This document shows positions 32,264 through 41,700 of a stretch of 44,052 nucleotides of DNA, one piece after another. The stretch comes from an uncultured Bacteroidota bacterium (GTDB taxonomy: Bacteria > Bacteroidota > Bacteroidia > AKYH767-A > JABDAW01). The position numbers were made by a program, and so were the translations under genes. The stretch lies in the NCBI GenBank assembly GCA_903911135.1, contig CAIWCG010000214.1, forward strand, positions 1 to 44,052, read 5' to 3'. The notes below the pieces were generated by a model, which was given only the letters and a program-made list of their open reading frames with translations, ran no database searches and was not told the origin of the DNA. The first letter of the stretch is position 1; each line of letters begins with the position of its first letter.

Positions 32264-34429
32264 ATGGAAGAATCTGAAAACACTGTCTTTCAAACCGCAT
32301 GGGATGTGGTTAATTATACCGGAATCAATGTATTTCTTACTGGGAAAGCAGGCACAGGAAAGACTACCTTCCTAAGGAAATTGGTTAAGGAAACAACTAA
32401 GAAATGTATCGTGATAGCACCCACCGGTGTTGCTGCGATAAATGCAGGTGGAGTTACCGCACATTCATTCTTTCAACTGCCTTTCAATCCGTATTTGAAG
32501 CATGCCGGGTATTCGCATGGAGAGGTGCAATTTACCAATAGGAATGAGCTTATCAGGAACATAAGGGTCAATAAAAACAAGCGCGATCTAATCAATGAAT
32601 TGGAGTTGTTGGTGATTGATGAAGTAAGTATGCTTAGGGCTGATTTGCTTGATGCAATAGATGAGATTTTAAGGGTAATTAGAAAGAACAAATTCGCAGC
32701 TTTTGGTGGGGTTCAGGTGCTTTTCATCGGGGATTTGTTTCAATTGCCTCCGGTGGTTCAGGATATGGAAAAGGATTTGCTGAAGGACCATTATGATACG
32801 CCATTTTTCTTTAGTGCAGAGGTGCTGAAGGAGAACCCTCCTGTCATCATTGAACTGAAGAAAATCTATAGGCAGACGGAAGAAAAGTTCATTGGGCTGC
32901 TCAATAATATTCGGAACAACACCATGGAGAAAAGGGATTTTGAAATGCTCGAAATGCGTTATGATCCGATGTTCAAGAATGGCGATGAAAACAGCATTAC
33001 ATTGACCACACATAATTTTGTGGCGGATAAAATCAATCAGGATGAGTTAAGGAAACTGAACAAACCGTTGGTGAAATTCCATGCTGACATTGATGGAGAT
33101 TTCAATGACAAGTCGATGCCGACAGAACGGGTTTTGGAGCTGAAAGAGGGTTCAAAAATCATGTTCATAAAGAATGACACAAAGGGTGGCGGCAGGTATT
33201 TTAATGGCAAACTGGCAACGATCATCAAGCTGGACCAGGAGGAAATAGTGGTTCGGCTTTCGGGATCGAACATTGAATTTAGGGTGGAGAAAGAGAAGTG
33301 GGAGAACATAAAATATGTGTTCAACAAGGAGGATAACAGCATCAATGAACATCCGCTTGGGAGCTTTTCGCAATACCCTATACGGTTGGCATGGGCGATA
33401 ACGATTCATAAAAGCCAAGGGCTGACTTTTGATAAAATGGCGGTAGATGCGGGTGCTTCTTTTGCTGCTGGGCAGGTGTATGTGGCCTTGAGCCGATGCA
33501 GTTCTTATGAAGGCTTGACCTTGCTGACGAGGATTACGGAACGAAGCATTTCGACGGACAAGAACATCATCGAGTTTTCGAAGAGGGAAACGGATCTTTC
33601 GAGCATCGATATGGTGCAGGAAAGGTTCATCTATTCGCTGATGAGGCTGGGAAAGATATTCCAGTGGACTTCGGTGGTGGATATGATGGATGAGGCGTAT
33701 GAATATACGGCTACGAAGAAATTTGAGGGGAAGGATGAGGTGGCGGATCAATTCAGAAGGATGACTGTGAAGGCCAGGGAACAGGAGGATATAGCTGCGA
33801 AATTCATTGAAAAAGTTCATGAGATAACGAATGTGAAGCCTTTCAATTCGGGACTGATGACGGAGCGTGTGAAGGCTGCCAAAATGTATTTTATAGAGCG
33901 GCTGCATGAGGAGCTGGTGAAGCCGATTCAGCATTTCATCGTTGATTACAAGCCGAAGAAAAACACGAAGCAGTTCATTACCTATGTGAAGGAGCTGGAG
34001 CTGGATTTATGGAAAAAAATTAGGGATATAGAACGGGCTAATGTGGATGGTTTGGATTTGACGATAAAGCTGAACATAATGGGACGGGTGGATGAAAAGA
34101 AGGATAAAAAGGGGGTGAGAAAACCGCAGGATGATTCGACAAGTGGATTCAGTTTTAGGTTTTTTAAGGAGGGGAAGACGATAGCGGAAATAGCGGACTT
34201 GAGGAACCTGACGGTTTCGACGATAGAGGGGCATTTGGGGATGTATGTGGAGCGGGGTGAGTTGAGCATTTCGGAGTTTTTGACGGACAAGGAATTGGGT
34301 GACATAAAGTTGCTGACGGATGAATTTGGGTTCGATAATCTTACGGAATTGAAGAAGAAAATAGGTGACGGTGTTTCTTGGGGGAGGTTGCGGATGGCGG
34401 TGAATCATCTGCGGAAGAAACAGGTTTAA
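32264..34429 (+). CDS. PIF1-like ATP-dependent helicase with C-terminal HTH domain
   Basis: The protein has about 721 residues. Superfamily 1B helicase motifs: Walker A GKAGTGKTT (about 27-35), APTGVAAINAGGVTAHS (motif Ia), Walker B VIDEVSM (about 117-123), GDLFQLPPV (motif III), and ITIHKSQGLTFDK followed by YVALSRC (motifs V/VI). These match PIF1/RecD2-type 5'-to-3' DNA helicases. The C-terminal third is lysine-rich and ends with FFKEGKTIAEIADLRNLTVS, then TIEGHL, a helix-turn-helix of the HTH_40 type also seen in RecQ-like proteins. Roles in replication-fork or G-quadruplex handling are family knowledge. A GTG at 32261 is in frame; the ATG at 32264 is preferred. Confidence 0.92.
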   Translation: MEESENTVFQTAWDVVNYTGINVFLTGKAGTGKTTFLRKLVKETTKKCIVIAPTGVAAINAGGVTAHSFFQLPFNPYLKHAGYSHGEVQFTNRNELIRNIRVNKNKRDLINELELLVIDEVSMLRADLLDAIDEILRVIRKNKFAAFGGVQVLFIGDLFQLPPVVQDMEKDLLKDHYDTPFFFSAEVLKENPPVIIELKKIYRQTEEKFIGLLNNIRNNTMEKRDFEMLEMRYDPMFKNGDENSITLTTHNFVADKINQDELRKLNKPLVKFHADIDGDFNDKSMPTERVLELKEGSKIMFIKNDTKGGGRYFNGKLATIIKLDQEEIVVRLSGSNIEFRVEKEKWENIKYVFNKEDNSINEHPLGSFSQYPIRLAWAITIHKSQGLTFDKMAVDAGASFAAGQVYVALSRCSSYEGLTLLTRITERSISTDKNIIEFSKRETDLSSIDMVQERFIYSLMRLGKIFQWTSVVDMMDEAYEYTATKKFEGKDEVADQFRRMTVKAREQEDIAAKFIEKVHEITNVKPFNSGLMTERVKAAKMYFIERLHEELVKPIQHFIVDYKPKKNTKQFITYVKELELDLWKKIRDIERANVDGLDLTIKLNIMGRVDEKKDKKGVRKPQDDSTSGFSFRFFKEGKTIAEIADLRNLTVSTIEGHLGMYVERGELSISEFLTDKELGDIKLLTDEFGFDNLTELKKKIGDGVSWGRLRMAVNHLRKKQV

Positions 34430-34499
34430 GATTTGTTTTTATAATCGGTTTTGGGATGAAATGTGAAAGGGGGCAGAAAACGTGGGGCCTAGCCCTGAC

Positions 34500-34628
34500 A
34501 TGCCCAAGGTTATCCTCTTGTGCGAAGGCATTTTTGTGCGTTTGGCAGAGATAACTGATGGCTGGCAGGTGGTGACCATGGTGGCGAGAGGAGGTATTAG
34601 GCTTCAAAAAATCATCAGGCATGATTAA
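34500..34628 (+). CDS. Possible 42-residue peptide
   Basis: ATG at 34500 opens 42 codons (MPKVILLCEGIFVRLAEITD, then GWQVVTMVARGGIRLQKIIR), ending 4 bases before the terminator stem. It is in the helicase-to-FN3 gap on the helicase strand, with a mixed hydrophobic and basic composition. There is no recognised family and no strong start signal. The region is also GC-rich, which favours chance ORFs. Confidence 0.2.
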   Translation: MPKVILLCEGIFVRLAEITDGWQVVTMVARGGIRLQKIIRHD

Positions 34629-34632
34629 AATG

Positions 34633-34672
34633 AAAAAGCAGCTGATTCAGGGTTAGTGAATGGCTGCTTTTT
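34633..34672. terminator. Bidirectional terminator between helicase and FN3-like gene
   Basis: AAAAAGCAGC (34633-34642) and GCTGCTTTTT (34663-34672) form a perfect 10-bp stem around a 20-base loop, with T-runs on both strands. It lies between two convergent genes, 204 bases after the helicase stop and 26 before the FN3-like stop. Confidence 0.75.
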
Positions 34673-34697
34673 TGGGGATTCTGACGGTTGTCAGGGC

Positions 34698-35357
34698 TTA
34701 GATGGTATAGACTTTTTTTAGTGTGGAGAGGGGCGATAGTCCGGCTGCATTCATGGCGATGAGGCCTACGTGGACTTCTGTCATGGGTGGTAGTCCTGCG
34801 AATGTTTCGATGCTTCCGCCCATGGGGATGATGATGGCGCCGGAGTTTAGTGGGAGGCGGATTTGGCCGTCGATGATGGTGATTTCGAAGACTGTGGAGG
34901 TGAATGCTATCCAAAAATATTTGTCGGCTCCTTTGATTTTCACTGTTCTTGCGTCGATGAAACCACCGGATCGGGCTACTGCTGCTGGGGTAGGTGGTTG
35001 GTCGAGTTTTACTGCTGGATGACCTTCTCCGAGTGTTGGTTCGAAGCCGGCTTCTACGATGATTATTGGGTCGCCAAGGGCTATTCCATCGGTGTATTTT
35101 GCCCAGGAGTTGAGGAGGGTTTGAGAGGCACTTTTAGCTGCTTTGAGTTCCAATTCGGCTTCGGGGCCTAGGTTTCGATTTCTCCATGCAAGGTCGAGAC
35201 GGTCGGCAGCGACGGTCATGTCTGCAATTGGGTGTGGATATCCTAGTGGAGGAAATCGGACGGCATGTGTTGAGATTCCGGTGTGTACATCTCGGATGGT
35301 GATGACGATGTCGGTGACGGTGTCATGATTCCAGGTGTGTTTTGCTTCTTGATACAT
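34698..35357 (-). CDS. FN3-like cytoplasmic protein downstream of array A7
   Basis: This 219-residue protein has no signal peptide. The N-terminal half is helical (MTVAADRLDLAWRNRNLGPE, then AKSASQTLLNSWAKYTDGIALGDPIIIVEAGFEPT), where a helix is followed by a GD..I..AGF turn. The C-terminal half is strand-rich and ends MTEVHVGLIAMNAAGLSPLS, the typical last strand of a fibronectin type III domain. It shares this plan and the NAAGLxPxS ending with the protein at 16694-17356. It starts about 72 bases downstream of array A7 on the same strand, mirroring the other locus. I infer a common family; no function is known to me. Confidence 0.82.
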   Translation of the reverse strand: MYQEAKHTWNHDTVTDIVITIRDVHTGISTHAVRFPPLGYPHPIADMTVAADRLDLAWRNRNLGPEAELELKAAKSASQTLLNSWAKYTDGIALGDPIIIVEAGFEPTLGEGHPAVKLDQPPTPAAVARSGGFIDARTVKIKGADKYFWIAFTSTVFEITIIDGQIRLPLNSGAIIIPMGGSIETFAGLPPMTEVHVGLIAMNAAGLSPLSTLKKVYTI

Positions 35358-35428
35358 AATTATTTATTATTAAAAGGGTTTAGAAAATTCATTTTATACT
35401 TGAAAATCGGCATTTTAAAGGTAATTTT

Positions 35429-35638
35429 GAGAACCACCTGTATGTTGGTGAAAACCACCTGTATCCTGTTGAGAACCACCTGTATCCTGCTGGGAACCAC
35501 CCGGATTCGGATGAAAACCACCCGGATTTGGATGAAAACCACCCGGATTTGGATGAGATACACCTGGTTTTGAATGGGAACCACCTGGATTCGGATGAGA
35601 TACACCTGGATTTGAGTGAGATACAGGTGGATTTGAGA
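35429..35638. repeat. 21-bp tandem repeat array A7, 10 units
   Basis: Ten 21-bp units built on GA(G/A)AACCACCTG or GA(A/G)AACCACCCGGATT, with a variable 3' end. The last unit carries CAGGTGG where others carry CCACCTG, an exact reverse complement within the same flanks. Read on the minus strand the frame stays open as a proline/glycine/histidine repeat, but no start signal supports translation. It separates the giant adhesin gene from the FN3-like gene. Confidence 0.93.
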
Positions 35639-35702
35639 AAAGGTGGCTTAGGTTCATTTTGGGTGGTAATTATTATTGGAGATAAAGAATATTTAGGGGT
35701 AT

Positions 35703-35733
35703 AAAAGACAAAAGGCCGGTAAAAGTACCGGCC
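35703..35733 (-). terminator. Intrinsic terminator of the giant adhesin gene
   Basis: On the minus strand GGCCGGTA, loop CTTT, TACCGGCC is followed by TTTTGTCTTTTAT. The 8-bp GC-rich stem lies 30 bases after the adhesin stop. Confidence 0.88.
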
Positions 35734-35763
35734 TCTTGTTTTTTGATTTTAAAACTTATTTAG

Positions 35764-38700
35764 TTATTGTACACTGACTTTGAGTTTACTTGAGATACCG
35801 TCTTTGTCGAGTATCACGATGTAAATGCCTTTGGCGATGTTGTCGAGATTCATTTCTAATTGGTTGTCACCTTCGACAGTGTTTCCATCCAGTGTCATCA
35901 CTGTACGACCTGCGAGGTCAGTCAAGCGGATGGAGAATGGTACACTTTCTTTTGTAGAGCTGAATTTAACAGTAGCGTGATCGCTGGCTGGGTTTGGATA
36001 TACGCTGAACTCGTTTGCTGCAGTAGCACCTCTAGGACCGCTGGTAGTGAAGTTTTGGATAGCGGAGAAGTTAGAGAATGAGGATGCAGTGGAGTTACAA
36101 TTGCTTCTTACGTTCCAGTCGTAGGTAGTATTTGCGGTGAGTGCACCTGGGGCAAATACACGGCTGGTAGTAGGTGCAAGGACAGCGAATACTGACCAAG
36201 TGGTAGTTCCGTGAACTCTCCACTGAACTCTGTAGCTGTATGCGCAAGGAACGGCAGCCCAGCTGATGGTAGCACCTGTAGAAGTGATTGCTGAAGAAGC
36301 TTCACCTGTTGGAGTGTTACAAGCTTGGGTTATTACTTGCGAAGAAGTAGAAGTACAGACACCGCCGAGAGTAGCTGTTACGGTGTATGTTCCTGGAGCG
36401 GAATTGATGATGCTTTGAGTGGTAGCACCTGTTGACCAAGTCCAAGCGTCGAAGTTACCGGTAGCAGTTAATGTATCGGTTACTGGGCCAGGGCTGGCAG
36501 GAGAAACTACAGGACATAACACGGTGTAAGTCAAGGTATTGATAGCCAAAGAGCTGCAATTAGTAGTAGTGAATGTGTTGAATGCGATTGGGTAACCTGC
36601 ATTCAATACGTTAGCGCAATTTGGTTTCACTTGCCAGTAGTAAGTGGTGTTGGCAGTCAAGCCAGTGATGGTTACGGAGTCAGGTGAGCCACCGTTTGGA
36701 GTAGTCACTTGAGTGAACGGACCTGTTTGGCTAGTAGCCCAACGAACTGTGTAGTTAGTTGGAGTTCCACCACCGCTTACCCATCTTACTTTAGCAGTAG
36801 TATTGGTAATGTTTGTGGTAGTTATGCTAACCACTTCAGGGCACTGAGAAGCTTGAACACAGATATCATCAATTGCCATATCGTTACCACCACCTGCAGA
36901 AACTGCGTCGAAGGCAAGAACGATGTTAGAAGTGTTTCCATAAGGAGACAAGTCAATAGCCCAAGTAGTCCAAGTTGGAGTTGAGTAGCTTACCAAGTAA
37001 CGATAAGCGGTACGCATGAAGGTGAATGAAGAACCACCGTTGGTAGAGATGCTCACCTTAACGGAGTCATTAGAACCTGAATGGCCATTTTCATTTGCGA
37101 AGCTCCAAGACACAACTGGATCGGCAACACCAGTGAAGTCAAGAACTGGAGATTGCAATCTAGAGCTTGTTCCGGCACCCAAAGTAGAAGATGAGAACAC
37201 GAACATGTTAGCAGACTGAGGAGTCAAGCCGGTGTTCATAGAATTCGTTACTGTCCAATTACCCACACCGCTTAATTGAGATACTGTCCAACAATCATTA
37301 GTGATGAAGTTAGTGCAATAAGGAATTGCAATTTGTCCAGCACTTGGTTGAGCTATTGAAACTGAAGCGCTAGAAGTACAATTGTTGGCATCCTTAACCA
37401 CTACGGTATAAGAACCAGCAGTTAAAGAACTTAGGGTATTGGAAGCTTGATAGTTTGCACCACCATCTTTCGAGTAAGTATATCCAGGAGTTCCACCGGT
37501 GGCTGTAATTGTATCGGAACCATTATTACCACCGTTGCAAGTAGCACTAGTAGTAGAACTTGTGAATGAAACAGCTGTAGGTTGAGACACTGCAACGTTT
37601 GAAGCAGCGCTTGTGCAACCGTTTACATCTCTAACAACCACTGAATAAGTACTAGCAGACAAGCCACCTAAGATATTGGAGCTTTGGAAAGTGCCACCGT
37701 TATTGCTTGAGTAGTTATAAGGAGAGTTACCACCTGCAGCAGTTACGGTAATTGTTCCGTTGGTACCACCATTACAAGAAGTATTAGCAGAAACACTTGT
37801 GAAAGTTACGGCAACAGCTTGAGAGATAACAACATTTCCAGCAGCGCTAGTACAGTTGTTAGCATCTTTAACCATAACCGCGTAAGTACCTGCGGCTAAT
37901 GCTGTAAAGCTATTAGAAGATTGGTAAGTACCACCGTTATTATTCGAATAAGTGTAAGGAGATGTACCACCAGCACCAGTAACCGTTATCGAACCATTTG
38001 AACCACTGTTACAACTTACATTCGTACGAGAAGAAGTAAATGTTACGGCAGAAGGCTGAGAAACAACCACGTTAGAAGTATTGCTTACACAGTTGCTTGC
38101 ATCCTTAACGATTACTTGATAAGTACCGGCAACCAAACCTGTAAATACGTTACCACTTTGGTAAGTGCTACCGTTATTATTGGAATAAGTGTAAGGTGAA
38201 ATACCACCTGAACCAGTTACTGTAATAGTACCATTGCTTCCACCATTACAACTTACATTAGTACGAGTAGAAGTAAATGATACATTAGCCACCTGATTTA
38301 ATGTTACATCAGTAGGAGAACTTGTACAGTTGTTATGGTCTTTAACGATGATTGTATAAGTATCTACTGTTAAACCACTAAATACATTTGAAGATTGGTA
38401 ATTGTTACCACCATCATTTGAATAAGTATAAGCAGTCGTTCCACCAGTTGCGCTTACAGTAATACTACCTACACCTGCACAACCAATATCAACTTGAGTA
38501 GTTGAGAATGTAACAGCATCAGGTTGAGAAACTGTAACGTTTACACTTCCAGTAGTACAGTTATTTGCATCTTTAACAACGATTGCATAAGTACCTGCAG
38601 GTAAATTGTTGAACGTTACACCTGCTTGATAGCTGCTTCCACCATTATTTGAATATGTATAACCACCAGCACCGCCAGAAGCACTTACTGTGATACGTCC

Positions 38701-41700
38701 ATTGTTACCACCATTACAACTTACATTCAAATGTGTTGTTGTAAATGTAATGCCAGATGGTTGAGAAATAGTAACTGAGGCAGTTGAAGTACAAATGCTG
38801 CCGTCTTTTACAACTACAGAATAATTACCTGCAGACAAGCTAGCAAAAACATTACTTATTTGGTAGTTTGATCCACCATTATTTGAATAAGTGTATGAAC
38901 CTGCACCACCAGAAGCAGTAACTATAATTTGACCATTATTGCCGCTATTACAACTAATATTTGTTTGATTAATTACAACACCAATTGAAGTAGGTTGTGT
39001 AATTGAAATATTTGCTGGTGTGCTAACGCAATTATTACCATCTTTCACAATGACGGAATATGTTCCTTGAATTAATCCAGAGATAATATTTGATCCTTGG
39101 TAAGAATTTCCACCATCATTTGAATATGAATATGAACCAACACCACCTGTTGCAGTAACAGTAATTGTTCCATTGTTTCCATTATAACATGAAACATTGG
39201 TAGAAGTTGAAGTAAAAGTAACAGCTGAAGGTTGAGTTATAGAAACATTAGTTGAAGAACTTAAACAGTTGTTTGCATCCTTAACCACAATTGTATAACT
39301 ACCTGATCCAATATTGCTAAATGCCGCGCCTGATTGATAATTTCCACCTCCGTTATCTGAATATGTATAAGGAGATGTTCCACCGGCTGCAGATACGTTA
39401 ATTGAACCATTAGATCCACCATTACAAGCAACATTAATGTTAGTTGTTGAGAATGTAACAATTGCTGGTTGTGTAACGACAGCATTTGAAACAGAACTCA
39501 AGCAATTATTGGCATCCTTAACGATAACAGGATAAGTACCTATTGATAAATTATTGAACACAGCCGATAATTGATAGCTACTACCATTGTTATCTGAATA
39601 ATTATATGGAGTAGCACCACCTGATGCGGTAACAACAATACTACCATTATTACCACCATTGCAACTAACACTATTTACAACAGGTGTAAAGGCAAGAACC
39701 GCAGGAGTTGTAATAATAACGGATGAATTTGCTATACAATTATTAACATCTTTAACAACAACTGAATAATTACCACCTGTCAAATTACTAAATACTGTTG
39801 AACCCTGATAATTATTTCCTCCATCATTTGAATAAGAATAACCAGAGGTTCCACCTGTAACTGAAGTTATTGTTATGCTACCGTTATTATTGTTGTAGCA
39901 AGTAGTAACATTAATTTGCGATGTTGTAAAGGTAAGTATAGCTGGTTGAGTCAACGTAATATCATTAGATACTGCAGTACATCCATTGGCATCACTAACA
40001 GTTACATTATATGTTCCAATTTGTAAACCTGAAAGTGCTGAAGTAGTAGCAGAATTGCTCCAATTATAAATAAATGGTGAAGTTCCACCAGAAACACTAG
40101 GAGAAACAGACCCACTAGCATTACCATTACAAGTCAGATTAAAGCCGATTATATTTACTGTCAACAATTGTGGTTGATTTAAATTAATACTTGAAGATGA
40201 AGTACATCCATTGGCATCAGTAACTGTAACAACATACGTTCCAGAAGATAAACCATTTTGAACTGAAGTAGTTGCAAGATTACTCCAGGAATAACTGAAA
40301 CCACCTGTACCACCAATCTGACTTGCTGTAATAGTTCCTGTTCCATTTCCATTACAAGTTAAATTTGATCCAGTCACACTGGCTACAAATGTATTTGGTT
40401 GTGTAAGTTGGATACTATTTGTTGTTGTACATCCATTGGCATCTGTAACTGTTAAATTATAAGTGCCTGCACATAATCCACTTGGATTTTGGGATGTGGA
40501 TGTAAAGCCACTTGGTCCTGACCATGAATAACCGTATCCGAATGTTCCACCTGTAGCTGAAAAGCTGATGCTACCATTGCACGCTCCATTGCAGGTTACA
40601 TTATAGCCTCCATTATATTGATGTGCTCCAATACTCAATGTCGTCAATACATTTGGTTGGGTCAATTCAATATTGGTTGTTGTTGTACAGCCGTTGGCAT
40701 CTGTAACTGTTAAATTATAAGTGCCTGCACATAATCCACTTGGATTTTGGGATGTGGATGTAAAGCCACTTGGTCCTGACCATGAATAACCGTACCCTAA
40801 TGTTCCACCTGTAGCTGAAAAGCTGATGCTACCATTGCACGCTCCATTGCAGGTTACATTATAGCCTCCATTATATTGATGTGCTCCAATGATCAATGTC
40901 GTCAATACATTTGGTTGGGTCAATTCAATATTGGTTGTTGTTGTACAGCCATTGGCATCTGTAACTGTCAAATTATAAGTGCCTGCACATAATCCATTTG
41001 GATTTTGGGATGTGGATGTAAAGCCACTTGGTCCTGACCATGAATAACCGTATCCTAATGTTCCACCTGCAGCTGAATAGCTGATGCTACCATTGCACGC
41101 TCCATTACAGGTTACATTATAGCCTCCATTATATTGATATGCTCCAATGCTCAATGTCGTCAATACATTTGGTTGGATCAACGTAAAATTACTTGATGCA
41201 AAACAACCATTATTGTCTGTTAATGTAACATAATATGTTCCAATTGGCAATCCACTTTGACTTGAATTTGTATTATTATTATCCCAAATATATGTAAAAG
41301 GTGAAGTCCCACCAACTGCAATTGCCGTAACGGAACCGTTGTTATCACCGTTACACAATAAATTAGTTCCACTTGTGACGGCAACCAAAACATCAGGTTG
41401 GGTGATACTAATACTTGTAGTTGATGTACATCCGTTATCATCTGTTACAATAACAGAATAAACTCCAGCAGACAAGAAATCAATATCCTGAGTATTGTAT
41501 AAACTATTATTCCAATCAAATGAATAATTACCTGTACCTCCAGAAACAAACAAAGTAATATTTCCTGAAGCATCGCCATTGCAAAGCAAATTATAACCAG
41601 TAGCATTAGAAATAAGAAGATCAGGCTCTGTAATTGAAACGATTGAAATTGCAACACAATGATTATTATCTGTAATAGTTACAGAATATGATCCAGAAGA

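Noticed and set aside
35415-35657. 80-codon minus-strand frame with PNPGG(F/S)H repeats through array A7
   Set aside because: It resembles a collagen-like peptide but follows only from the repeat. No promoter box or conserved end is seen, and the unit core is flipped in one copy.
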